A stretch of DNA of 64,000 nt. Origin: Marinoscillum sp049115815. GTDB taxonomy: Bacteria; Bacteroidota; Bacteroidia; Cytophagales; Cyclobacteriaceae. The position numbers and the translations under genes are program-made. The notes below the pieces were generated by a model that was not told the DNA's origin, did no database searches, and worked only from the letters and a program-made list of their open reading frames with translations. The stretch spans positions 558,001-622,000 of the forward strand of contig JAGDZO010000006.1 in assembly GCA_049115815.1 (NCBI GenBank), in the 5' to 3' direction. Shown here in pieces: positions 52,463 to 60,343 of this stretch. Each line of letters starts with the position of its first letter. Position 1 is the stretch's first letter.

Positions 52463-53959
52463 ATGAAGATCCAAAAAATCCTTGTCGCCAATCGCGGCGA
52501 AATAGCCATCAGAGTCATGAGATCGGCCAAAGAGCTAGGTATAGCCACAGTGGCTGTATATAGTGATGCAGACAAATACACAGCTCATGTCACCTACGCA
52601 GATGAGGCCATCCATATTGGGCCCGCACCATCCTCACAATCGTATTTAATAGGCGAAAAGATTATTGAAGCTTGCAGAAAGACCAACGCAGATGCTATTC
52701 ATCCAGGGTATGGGTTTCTTTCGGAGAATGCGGAATTTGCCAAATCAGTAAAGGAAGCTGGTCTCATTTTCATTGGCCCATCCTCTGATGCTATAGAAGT
52801 AATGGGTGATAAATTGGCTTCTAAACAAGCTGTTAAGGATTTTGACGTACCCTTAGTACCGGGCATGGATGAACCCATCAGCGATGTGAATGAAGCTAAA
52901 AAAGTAGCTGACTCCATTGGCTACCCTGTGATGATTAAAGCCAGCGCAGGAGGCGGTGGCAAAGGCATGCGCATCGTAAATAATCCGAAGGACTTTGACG
53001 AGCAAATGACCAGAGCAGTGAGTGAGGCCAAAAACTCATTCGGTGATGAAGCTGTGTTTGTTGAGAAATTCATCACCTCTCCCAAGCATATTGAAGTCCA
53101 GATATTGGGTGATCAACATGGTCACGTGATCTATCTATTCGAACGTGAATGTAGCATTCAACGCAGAAATCAAAAGGTAATAGAAGAAGCTCCTTCTGCC
53201 CTTCTTTCTCCAGAACAACGCAAGCGCATTGGCGAAGCAGCAGTCAATGTGGCTAAATCATGTAACTATTATGGAGCTGGTACAGTGGAGTTTATTGCTG
53301 ATGAAAATCTGGATTTTTATTTCCTGGAAATGAACACCAGGTTACAAGTGGAGCATCCTGTAACTGAAGAAATCACAGGAATAGACCTTGTAAAGGAGCA
53401 AATAGCTATTGCTGAAGGGCGAAAGATTCCATTCTCACAAGAAGACCTCCAAATCAACGGACATAGCATTGAGGTGCGTGTGTACGCAGAAGATCCGGAA
53501 AACAATTTCTTACCCGATACTGGCACTCTTTTGACATATAGGCGACCACAGGGGCCCGGTGTACGTGTAGATGATGGCTATGAAGAAGGGATGGAAATAC
53601 CTATTCATTATGATCCTATGATAGCCAAAATGATTGTCCATGGCAAAGATCGTCATGAAGCCATTCTGCGGATGAAAAGAGCTATTCAGGAATATCAAAT
53701 CGTGGGTATTAAAACAACTCTCCCTTTCTGTGAATTTGTATTGAATCATTCAGATTTCGTCGATGGAAGTTTCACAACCAAATTCGTAGAGCAGCATTTC
53801 ACTTTAGATCGTATCAAAAAAGTCATACCAAAAGATATCCAGGAGATTGCTGCGCTTTTTTCTTACCAGGACTATAAGTCACAGAGAAAGTCAATGACGG
53901 TAAAATCAACCGACACAGTTGTCTCGTCTAAATGGAAAAATAGAAGACATTACGATTAA
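52463..53959 (+). CDS. accC: Acetyl-CoA carboxylase, biotin carboxylase subunit
   Basis: This 498-residue ATP-grasp enzyme begins IQKILVANRGEIAIRVMRSA, has ATP-loop VMIKASAGGGGKGMRIV, then VFVEKFITSPKHIEVQI, the catalytic ERECSIQRRNQKVIEEAPS and FLEMNTRLQVEHPVTEEITG, and a C-terminal domain with SIEVRVYAEDPENNFLP. It carboxylates biotin on AccB. No accB gene is adjacent, which is somewhat unusual since accB-accC pairs are common, though in Bacteroidota a separate accC copy also serves other biotin-dependent carboxylases such as propionyl-CoA carboxylase. The next gene starts 1 bp before its stop ends. Confidence 0.9.
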   Translation: MKIQKILVANRGEIAIRVMRSAKELGIATVAVYSDADKYTAHVTYADEAIHIGPAPSSQSYLIGEKIIEACRKTNADAIHPGYGFLSENAEFAKSVKEAGLIFIGPSSDAIEVMGDKLASKQAVKDFDVPLVPGMDEPISDVNEAKKVADSIGYPVMIKASAGGGGKGMRIVNNPKDFDEQMTRAVSEAKNSFGDEAVFVEKFITSPKHIEVQILGDQHGHVIYLFERECSIQRRNQKVIEEAPSALLSPEQRKRIGEAAVNVAKSCNYYGAGTVEFIADENLDFYFLEMNTRLQVEHPVTEEITGIDLVKEQIAIAEGRKIPFSQEDLQINGHSIEVRVYAEDPENNFLPDTGTLLTYRRPQGPGVRVDDGYEEGMEIPIHYDPMIAKMIVHGKDRHEAILRMKRAIQEYQIVGIKTTLPFCEFVLNHSDFVDGSFTTKFVEQHFTLDRIKKVIPKDIQEIAALFSYQDYKSQRKSMTVKSTDTVVSSKWKNRRHYD

Positions 53960-55263
53960 TGGCAGAGATTAGACCATTCGCCGGATGGCGTTTCAATTCA
54001 GAGCTGTCAGAGCAAATTGACCAACTTACCTCACCCCTTTTTGATGTTGTTTCCGATAAGCAGCGCGCATCACTATATGAGGAAGAATACAACAGTATTC
54101 ATTTATCTGTACCAAAAGGTGACGATCCTGCTCTTTCTGCTGCCAACAAATTGGCTAAATGGAAACAAGAAGGTGTTATCATTCAAGATAAGGTGCCTGC
54201 CATCTATGTTTATTATCAATACTTTTCACTGGCAGGATCCGATAAGACATATTGCCGTAAGGGGTTTATCGCCAATCTGAGAATAGCTGATTGGGATGAA
54301 GGCACAGTTTTGAGACACGAAAGCACAATGCCGTATTCGGTAAATGATCGACTAGAATTGCTCGATAAAACCCAACTAAATGTATCTCCTACACATGGGC
54401 TATATACAGACCCTGCAAAGGAAATAGAAGGCTACCTGGACGAAAGCATGAAAGCTCCGATATATGAAACCGAAGATTATCAGGGCGTCAAAGATGTGCT
54501 TTCGATCATTCAAGATGCTAAGGTGATAAGGAGAATTCAAGAAATCATCAAAGAGAAAAAAATCATTCTAGCAGATGGACATCATAGGTATGAAGGTTCA
54601 TTGAAATATCAAAAACTGATGAGTCAAAAAAATCCTCATCATACAGGAGAAGAAGGGTATAATTTTCACATGATGTTCTTCACCAATACCGAATCTGAGG
54701 ATCTCCGAATATTGCCTACACACCGAGTGGTTACCGGACTTGAGAACTTCAGCGAAAGCAGGATATTGGACAAACTTCAGGAAGATTTCATCATAAAACC
54801 CGTAACAAACACCCCTGATGTCAATGAAATCATACTTGGCAAAGAGTGGACTTTTGGACTTTTAGTAGGTGACAATGCCTATAAAATTCGCTTAAAACCT
54901 GAACGAATCACTGACATTCCCTGGAACTTTCCTGAAGCCATATTAAGACTTGATCTGACTGTGATGCATTACTTTATTTTTGAGAAAATCTTAGGGATCA
55001 AAGGCCAATCTCAGGTTAACGCAAGAAACATCACCTTCCAGAGAAACTTCACAGAATGCTGGCGTGAAGTGATGAAAGGTGAAGCCCAGTTTGCTGTGAT
55101 CACTAAGGACATCTCGATAGAAACAGTGAAGTCAGTCTGTTTTAGTGGATATACAATGCCCCAGAAGTCCACCTATTTTTATCCCAAAGTAATTAGCGGT
55201 TTTGTATTTAGTTCAATAAGTAAAGATGAATTCAACACAACCTTTGATTCTCGCTTCCAATAG
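53959..55263 (+). CDS. DUF1015 family protein
   Basis: This 434-residue protein has the DUF1015 pattern: EIRPFAGWRF near the start, YVYYQYF, the central RKGFIANLRIADWDEGTVLRHE, then IILADGHHRYEGSLKYQ (a conserved histidine/arginine element), FHMMFFTNTES and ILPTHRVV. The family is widespread and often near serC/serA genes. Its activity is not established; a kinase-like or phosphoserine-related role has been suggested. It is coupled to accC by a 1-bp overlap and to maf by 38 bp. Confidence 0.88.
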   Translation: MAEIRPFAGWRFNSELSEQIDQLTSPLFDVVSDKQRASLYEEEYNSIHLSVPKGDDPALSAANKLAKWKQEGVIIQDKVPAIYVYYQYFSLAGSDKTYCRKGFIANLRIADWDEGTVLRHESTMPYSVNDRLELLDKTQLNVSPTHGLYTDPAKEIEGYLDESMKAPIYETEDYQGVKDVLSIIQDAKVIRRIQEIIKEKKIILADGHHRYEGSLKYQKLMSQKNPHHTGEEGYNFHMMFFTNTESEDLRILPTHRVVTGLENFSESRILDKLQEDFIIKPVTNTPDVNEIILGKEWTFGLLVGDNAYKIRLKPERITDIPWNFPEAILRLDLTVMHYFIFEKILGIKGQSQVNARNITFQRNFTECWREVMKGEAQFAVITKDISIETVKSVCFSGYTMPQKSTYFYPKVISGFVFSSISKDEFNTTFDSRFQ

Positions 55264-55813
55264 TCCCCGAAGACAGGAGCTTCTTAAGCAAGCAGGGTTC
55301 CTATTTGATGTAGTCGTAAAAGACTTTGATGAAGACTTCCCTGCTTCCCTCAACGCTCGGGAGGTTGCTGAATATTTGGCTGTTCAAAAGAACCGATTTT
55401 ACCGTCTCTTCTTAGAAAATGAAATCATCATCACAGCAGACACTACGGTAATCTGTGATGAGCAGGTATTGAACAAACCTGAGAATGTGGATCAGGCGAA
55501 AACTATGCTACGGTTGTTGTCCAATAATTCTCACCAGGTAGTTTCTGGAGTTTGTATTTCTTCTCCTGATCAAGAAGTCCACTTTTCGGACACCACAGAG
55601 GTGCGCTTCGCAAAACTTACAGATGAAGAGATTGATTTTTACATTTCTCGTTTCAAACCTTACGATAAAGCAGGCTCCTACGGCATACAGGAGTGGATAG
55701 GTCTCGCAAGAATTGAGTCTATCGTTGGATCTTACTTCACAGTAATGGGATTGCCGACGCATCGTGTCTATGAAGAACTGACACAAAGGTTTGGTCTGAC
55801 CGCTAGTTTTTAA
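55226..55813 (+). CDS. maf: Maf family nucleotide pyrophosphatase
   Basis: This 195-residue protein begins PLILASNSPRRQELLKQAGF, the Maf signature, then VLNKPENVDQAKTMLRLLS, QVVSGVCIS, EVRFAKLTDEEIDFYI and YDKAGSYGIQEW, with GSYFTVMGLP near the end. Maf proteins hydrolyse non-canonical nucleotides such as m5UTP, dTTP and UTP to monophosphates and are linked to cell division and house-cleaning. The start lies inside the DUF1015 frame (38-bp overlap), which suggests coupled translation. Confidence 0.93.
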   Translation: MNSTQPLILASNSPRRQELLKQAGFLFDVVVKDFDEDFPASLNAREVAEYLAVQKNRFYRLFLENEIIITADTTVICDEQVLNKPENVDQAKTMLRLLSNNSHQVVSGVCISSPDQEVHFSDTTEVRFAKLTDEEIDFYISRFKPYDKAGSYGIQEWIGLARIESIVGSYFTVMGLPTHRVYEELTQRFGLTASF

Positions 55814-55861
55814 GAACGCGCCTATCCTGCTCTACAGAAATTGCAATACCAAGGAACAAAA

Positions 55862-55881
55862 AAAGGAGCCGAAGCTCCTTT
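55862..55881. terminator. Hairpin terminator
   Basis: An 8-bp stem AAAGGAGC with GCTCCTTT and a CGAA loop sits between the convergent maf and efflux adaptor genes, with an A-run on its left. It probably ends both transcripts. Confidence 0.82.
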
Positions 55882-55907
55882 CTAAAATTCTGTTGTTTTG
55901 ATTCTGA

Positions 55908-57266
55908 TTAATCGTCAGACTCTTCTTTTTCTTTTTTCTCTTCCTCCTCTTCATCGACCTTGATCTCAATCTCAGTTTCATCCTTGAGTCTCTTGGACAC
56001 AGCCAAGAATGGGCCGGTGACAAGTTCTTCACCTTCAGTAAGTCCTTCCAAAATTTCTATTCTTTCGAAATCGCTAATTCCCGTTTTTACGATTCGCTTC
56101 ATGGCCTTACCTTCCTGGATCACAAAGACTACCTCATCTAGTTCTTGATTCACATTAGCTTCTTCATTATCACCTTCTTTATCATCTTCAGATTCTGCTT
56201 TTCGCGTTGTGACAGCCGCTAGCGGCACAGTCAATATATCTTTCTTTGTTTCAGTAATGATGTCTACACTAGCGGTCATACCCGGTCTGAATGGGTACTT
56301 TATCCCTTTCTCCTCGATCAGATCCTGATAAGAAGAATTGAGGATTTTAATTCTAACCTCAAACTCTGTAACAGCATCACCGGAAGCTTTGTTGTTTGCG
56401 CTATTAGCAATCTGTGTCACCACTCCTTTGAACGTCTTGTCCATATACGAATAAGAATCTACATCAATGATCGCTTCGTCTCCTTCGCTTATTCGAATGA
56501 TATCATTCTCATTGACATCTACTCGTACCTCCATATTACCTAAATCAGCAATTCTAAGCATTTCGGTTCCCTGCATTTGGGATGTTCCTACCACGGTCTC
56601 ACCTTCCTCTACATCTAGCTTGGAAACAATCCCGTTCATTGGCGCCTCGATCTCAGTTAATCGAAGATTTTCGTTGGCTTCATTAACCGAAGCTTGAGCA
56701 CTCTGAACGATGAATTTGGAAGCTTCTACGTTTTGGACTGCTGAATTCATATCCTGTAACGCAACATTATAATTGGCCTCAGAGAGTTGAAAATCTGCTT
56801 CAGAGATAACCTTTTCTGCGAAAAGGCTCTTTTGGCGATTGTATTCAAGTTCCGCCCTTTTATGCGTGGCTTGCGTTCTTGCCAATCTTGCTTTTGCATC
56901 AGCCAAATTTGCCTTTTGTTGATTAAGATTGGCACGAGTTCTTTCCAAAATGGAAAGGAAATTATCAGGTCTAATCTTCAACAAGAAGTCTCCTTTCGAA
57001 ACCGAGTCACCTTCTTCGATGGCTAGTTTGATGATCTCACCAGGCACCTCAGGACTGATTTTCACCTCGACAACAGGCTGTACTGATCCGGAAGCACTTA
57101 CCTTCTCAATGATGGTAGCCAATTCGGCAATGCCTCCTTCTACTTCCATCGCCTTTTTCTTACCTACCCATCCCTGTGATTTTCCAACCAACGCGATTAT
57201 GATCAGGAACACGATTACACCACCTAGGATGTACAATACTTTGTTTGATTTCTTCTTTTTAGCCAT
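55908..57266 (-). CDS. Periplasmic adaptor (HlyD/MacA-like membrane fusion protein)
   Basis: This 452-residue protein has an N-terminal membrane segment (VLYILGGVIVFLIIIALVG) and a lipoyl/barrel-sandwich half (GSVQPVVEVKISPEVPGEIIKLAIEEGDSVSKGD), a long coiled-coil hairpin (LERTRANLNQQKANLADAKARL to NEANENLRL), the returning half (IEAPMNGIVSKLDVEEGETVVG), a beta-barrel domain (FRPGMTASVDIIT) and an acidic tail (EEEEEKKEKEESDD). Such adaptors link an inner-membrane pump to TolC. No pump gene is next to it in the window. MacB-type ABC permeases are the usual partner. The TolC gene lies 5 bp upstream, so they form one operon. Confidence 0.92.
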   Translation of the reverse strand: MAKKKKSNKVLYILGGVIVFLIIIALVGKSQGWVGKKKAMEVEGGIAELATIIEKVSASGSVQPVVEVKISPEVPGEIIKLAIEEGDSVSKGDFLLKIRPDNFLSILERTRANLNQQKANLADAKARLARTQATHKRAELEYNRQKSLFAEKVISEADFQLSEANYNVALQDMNSAVQNVEASKFIVQSAQASVNEANENLRLTEIEAPMNGIVSKLDVEEGETVVGTSQMQGTEMLRIADLGNMEVRVDVNENDIIRISEGDEAIIDVDSYSYMDKTFKGVVTQIANSANNKASGDAVTEFEVRIKILNSSYQDLIEEKGIKYPFRPGMTASVDIITETKKDILTVPLAAVTTRKAESEDDKEGDNEEANVNQELDEVVFVIQEGKAMKRIVKTGISDFERIEILEGLTEGEELVTGPFLAVSKRLKDETEIEIKVDEEEEEKKEKEESDD

Positions 57267-57271
57267 GTTGA

Positions 57272-58726
57272 TTAAAGTTCCAAGGTTTTACCTTGATAAA
57301 AGTCCAATACTTTTGATTTGAAAATGTAGTCGAATTTTGCTCTTACTAAATCAGATTTTGCTCTGAAAAGATTGTTTGAAGCTACTTGAAATTCTGTGAA
57401 GTTAGCGGCCCCTAAGTTGTATTGATTTTGAATAGATCTAAAAGTCTCCTCCAAAGCTGCCACTTGTTTTTTGGAAGCTGAGAAAGTTTTTGATGCTGCA
57501 AAAGCATCATTATATGCCTGCTCTATGGTTTGTCTCAGTTGATTCCTTGTCTCCATAGCTGTGATTTCAGCTTGCTGAAGGGATATTTTAGCTCTTTGTA
57601 CAGAAGATGCCGTTCGCAGATTGTTGAAGATTGGGACTGACAAGCTTAATGACAACTGCGTGCTCAAGTTTTCTTTGTACTGTTCAGTCAATGTAAAGTC
57701 AGGATCTTCTCCTACCTGAATACGTTCAGCCAAATCAGCAACAACTATTGATGTTGGATCCCCTTGAATTCTTCCAATTGGCGTTTCGACCACCTGAACT
57801 CCATCGAACAAAGGCCTTGCTCTGTCAGCGGCATCCGAATAGTTAGTTCTTAAACTTCCATTGAGCGCAACAGTTGGAGTGTAACCTGCTTCCGCCACTC
57901 TTACGCCTGCCACAGAGCTTTCTACCTGCAAATCTGCACTTTGAATCTCAGGCATTGCCTTTACAGCAGCTGCGTAGAGCTCTTCTGGAGTGATATCCAT
58001 TTCAGAGCTGATGTCATCGCCAAGCTCGGGTATCTGAATATTGATTTCTTCATTACTCGGAATCAACATGATTTGCTTGAGGTTGAGAATGGCTAACTGA
58101 AGATTATTTTCGGCTGTTACCTTTTGTACTTCATTGGTTGCAACTTGCGAAACCAGCTCCAATTCGCTTGTCAACGGCAAGGCCCCTCCTTTTACCAGTT
58201 TTGCAGTTCGATCAAGTTGTTCCTTACTAGAGTTGAGTTGATAGTCGGCATTAGACAACAATTCTTGATTAAAAATCACATTAAGATATGCTGTTACTAC
58301 CATCAATGAAATATCATTCTTGGCTTTGTCAACACCGTATTCTGCAGACTCTACAAGCAATCTGTTTTGTTTGATGGTATTGGTAATCCTAAACCAATTG
58401 AAAACGGTAACACTCGAATTTGCATTCACACCAGAGAAACTAATCTGCTGAGAAATGAACTGGTTGGTGGTAGGGTCAATAGATCTACCCCAGTTGTACC
58501 CAGCACTTCCACCTGCATTCAAATCAGGCAACCGATTGGCTCTAGCTTGATTAAAATTGATTTTAGCTCCTTCTCGAGACAATTCGCTCCGTCGGACAGT
58601 CAAATTGTTTTCTATCGCTATATCTACGCATTCTTGCAGACTATAGGTGACTTTCGATTGTGTGCTCTGTGCCGATACTGACATTGCGATTAGCACAACT
58701 AAGCATATCAAGGTTATTTTTTTCAT
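57272..58726 (-). CDS. TolC family outer membrane efflux protein
   Basis: This 484-residue protein has a signal peptide ending at MSVSAQ, then two repeats of long coiled helices with the TolC opening (YSLQECVDIAIENNLTVRRSELS and GGALPLTSELELVSQVATNEVQKVTAENNLQ) and the outer barrel strands between. Later segments include SVPIFNNLRTASSVQRAKISLQQAEITAMETRNQLRQTIEQAYNDA, the conserved second repeat. It forms a trimeric channel through the outer membrane. It is paired with the adaptor 5 bp downstream, both read on the minus strand. The transporter they serve is not in the window. Confidence 0.95.
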   Translation of the reverse strand: MKKITLICLVVLIAMSVSAQSTQSKVTYSLQECVDIAIENNLTVRRSELSREGAKINFNQARANRLPDLNAGGSAGYNWGRSIDPTTNQFISQQISFSGVNANSSVTVFNWFRITNTIKQNRLLVESAEYGVDKAKNDISLMVVTAYLNVIFNQELLSNADYQLNSSKEQLDRTAKLVKGGALPLTSELELVSQVATNEVQKVTAENNLQLAILNLKQIMLIPSNEEINIQIPELGDDISSEMDITPEELYAAAVKAMPEIQSADLQVESSVAGVRVAEAGYTPTVALNGSLRTNYSDAADRARPLFDGVQVVETPIGRIQGDPTSIVVADLAERIQVGEDPDFTLTEQYKENLSTQLSLSLSVPIFNNLRTASSVQRAKISLQQAEITAMETRNQLRQTIEQAYNDAFAASKTFSASKKQVAALEETFRSIQNQYNLGAANFTEFQVASNNLFRAKSDLVRAKFDYIFKSKVLDFYQGKTLEL

Positions 58727-58732
58727 AATTAC

Positions 58733-59410
58733 TTATTGATCAATGTCGGGTATATAAATGACATTCTTAATCCAATTGAGATTTCTTATATAATCTAATG
58801 TGATTGGTTTAATGCCTGAGTCCATTTCAAAAACTAAGCAAGCCAAATCGTTTTTTCCCTTTCTCGAAACAGTGAGCGTAGCAATATTACAATCATCTTG
58901 GGCCAAAACATTCGAGATAAACGTAATACTCCCTCGCTGATCCAGTGCGTCTACTATCAAGGTATGAGCACTTGCTGTGAAATTACAATCAAATCCGTTG
59001 ACCTCTTTGATCCTAATAACTCCTCCTCCTCGGCTTTCGCCAATGACTGTGGCTTTTAAGTCATCCGAAACCATTTCAAGTTTTACAGAATTGGGATGCA
59101 TGGTACATGCATTACCAACTGACTTAAATGAATATGACATCCCAGCTACCTGGCTCAACTCCAATGATTCTCGAATACGTTCATCATCGGTACGAAAGTC
59201 CATCAACCCTGCAAGTATGGCTTTATTACTTCCATGTCCTTCATAGGTTCTAGCAAATGAATTGTAGAAAGTAATGTTTACAGATTTTGGTTGCGATCTA
59301 AGAATACGCCTAGCCACTCGCCCTATACGAACAACCCCAGCCGTATGAGAGCTAGAAGGACCTATCATAATTGGTCCGATCATGTCGAAAACTGAACTCC
59401 TCTCTGTCAT
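58733..59410 (-). CDS. sdaAB: L-serine ammonia-lyase, iron-sulfur-dependent, beta subunit
   Basis: This 225-residue protein has the SDH-beta domain motif SVFDMIGPIMIGPSSSHTAGVVRIGR, then FYNSFARTYEGHGSNKAILAGL, then GGGVIRIKEVNG and a C-terminal ACT domain (ASAHTLIVDALDQRGSITFISNVLAQDDCNIATLTVSRKG), which binds serine as an allosteric effector. Together with the alpha subunit it deaminates serine to pyruvate with an oxygen-labile Fe-S cluster. The alpha subunit is not adjacent in this window. The TolC gene starts 7 bp downstream, so they share a transcript, an unusual pairing for a serine catabolic enzyme. Confidence 0.92.
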   Translation of the reverse strand: MTERSSVFDMIGPIMIGPSSSHTAGVVRIGRVARRILRSQPKSVNITFYNSFARTYEGHGSNKAILAGLMDFRTDDERIRESLELSQVAGMSYSFKSVGNACTMHPNSVKLEMVSDDLKATVIGESRGGGVIRIKEVNGFDCNFTASAHTLIVDALDQRGSITFISNVLAQDDCNIATLTVSRKGKNDLACLVFEMDSGIKPITLDYIRNLNWIKNVIYIPDIDQ

Positions 59411-59476
59411 ACACGCAATTGAACGGGAAATACCCTAAAGTGATACCATAAATGGTATCTTTTTACAATTTTCCTT

Positions 59477-60271
59477 TTAAACGGCAACTGGCGCCTTTAT
59501 GTGGGGATGTGGATCATAATTCTCCAAAGTAAAATCTTCGTATTTGAAATCAAAAATGCTTTTCACATCTGGATTGATTTTCATCTGAGGAAGTGGCCTC
59601 AATTCTCTTGAAAGCTGAAGTTTAGCCTGATCGAAGTGATTGGAATAAATATGTGTATCTCCAAAAGTATGAACAAAATCGCCATACTCCAGCCCGCATA
59701 CCTGAGCTATCATCATGGTGAAGAGTGCATATGAAGCTATGTTGAACGGTACGCCCAGAAATACATCAGCGCTTCGTTGATACAGCTGACAAGACAATTT
59801 ATTGTCAGCTACGTAAAACTGAAAAATCGTGTGGCAAGGAGGCAGTGCCATGTTTTCAATCTCTCCTACATTCCAGGCGCTAATAATCATTCGTCTAGAA
59901 TTGGGGTTGTTTTTGATGGTATCTATCAGGTTACTCAATTGATCAACCGTAGTGCCATCGCTTTTGGCCCAACTTCTCCACTGCACACCATAAACAGGTC
60001 CTAAATTCCCTTCATCATCAGCCCATTCATCCCAGATGCTAACGCCATTTTCTTTTAGATACTTGATGTTGGAATCTCCCTTTATAAACCACAATAATTC
60101 GTGGATAATGGATCTCAAGTGCACCTTTTTGGTCGTTACCAGCGGAAAACCTTCCTGAAGGTTAAACCTCATTTGGTGTCCGAATATGCTTCGAGTTCCT
60201 GTTCCTGTTCTGTCGCCTTTATCTACTCCATTGTCGAGTATGTGCTGCATCAAATCAAGGTATTGCTTCAT
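59477..60271 (-). CDS. thyA: Thymidylate synthase
   Basis: This 264-residue protein is the length of E. coli ThyA. The nucleophile is Cys146 in ALPPCHTIFQFYV, the same number as in E. coli. Other conserved elements: DKGDRTGTGTRSIFGHQMRFNL near residue 17, HLRSIIHELLWFIKGDSNIKYL, YGVQWRSW, the folate/dUMP motif LYQRSADVFLGVPFNIASYALF and GDTHIYSNH. It makes dTMP from dUMP with methylenetetrahydrofolate. It ends at 59477 and is separate from sdaAB by 66 bp. The folA partner is not in view. Confidence 0.97.
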   Translation of the reverse strand: MKQYLDLMQHILDNGVDKGDRTGTGTRSIFGHQMRFNLQEGFPLVTTKKVHLRSIIHELLWFIKGDSNIKYLKENGVSIWDEWADDEGNLGPVYGVQWRSWAKSDGTTVDQLSNLIDTIKNNPNSRRMIISAWNVGEIENMALPPCHTIFQFYVADNKLSCQLYQRSADVFLGVPFNIASYALFTMMIAQVCGLEYGDFVHTFGDTHIYSNHFDQAKLQLSRELRPLPQMKINPDVKSIFDFKYEDFTLENYDPHPHIKAPVAV

Positions 60272-60304
60272 CTTATTGGGTCAGTTGATCTTATAGGATA
60301 ATTG

Positions 60305-60333
60305 TTGCGAGTTACCTCGCTTTCTTAACTTCG
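60305..60333 (+). promoter_or_regulatory. Predicted promoter for the MMPL permease
   Basis: TTG at 60305-60307 is followed after 18 nt by TAACTTCG at 60326-60333, close to the TAnnTTTG box with one mismatch. The ATG follows 10 nt later at 60344. Confidence 0.45.
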
Positions 60334-60343
60334 CTAAATTAAG

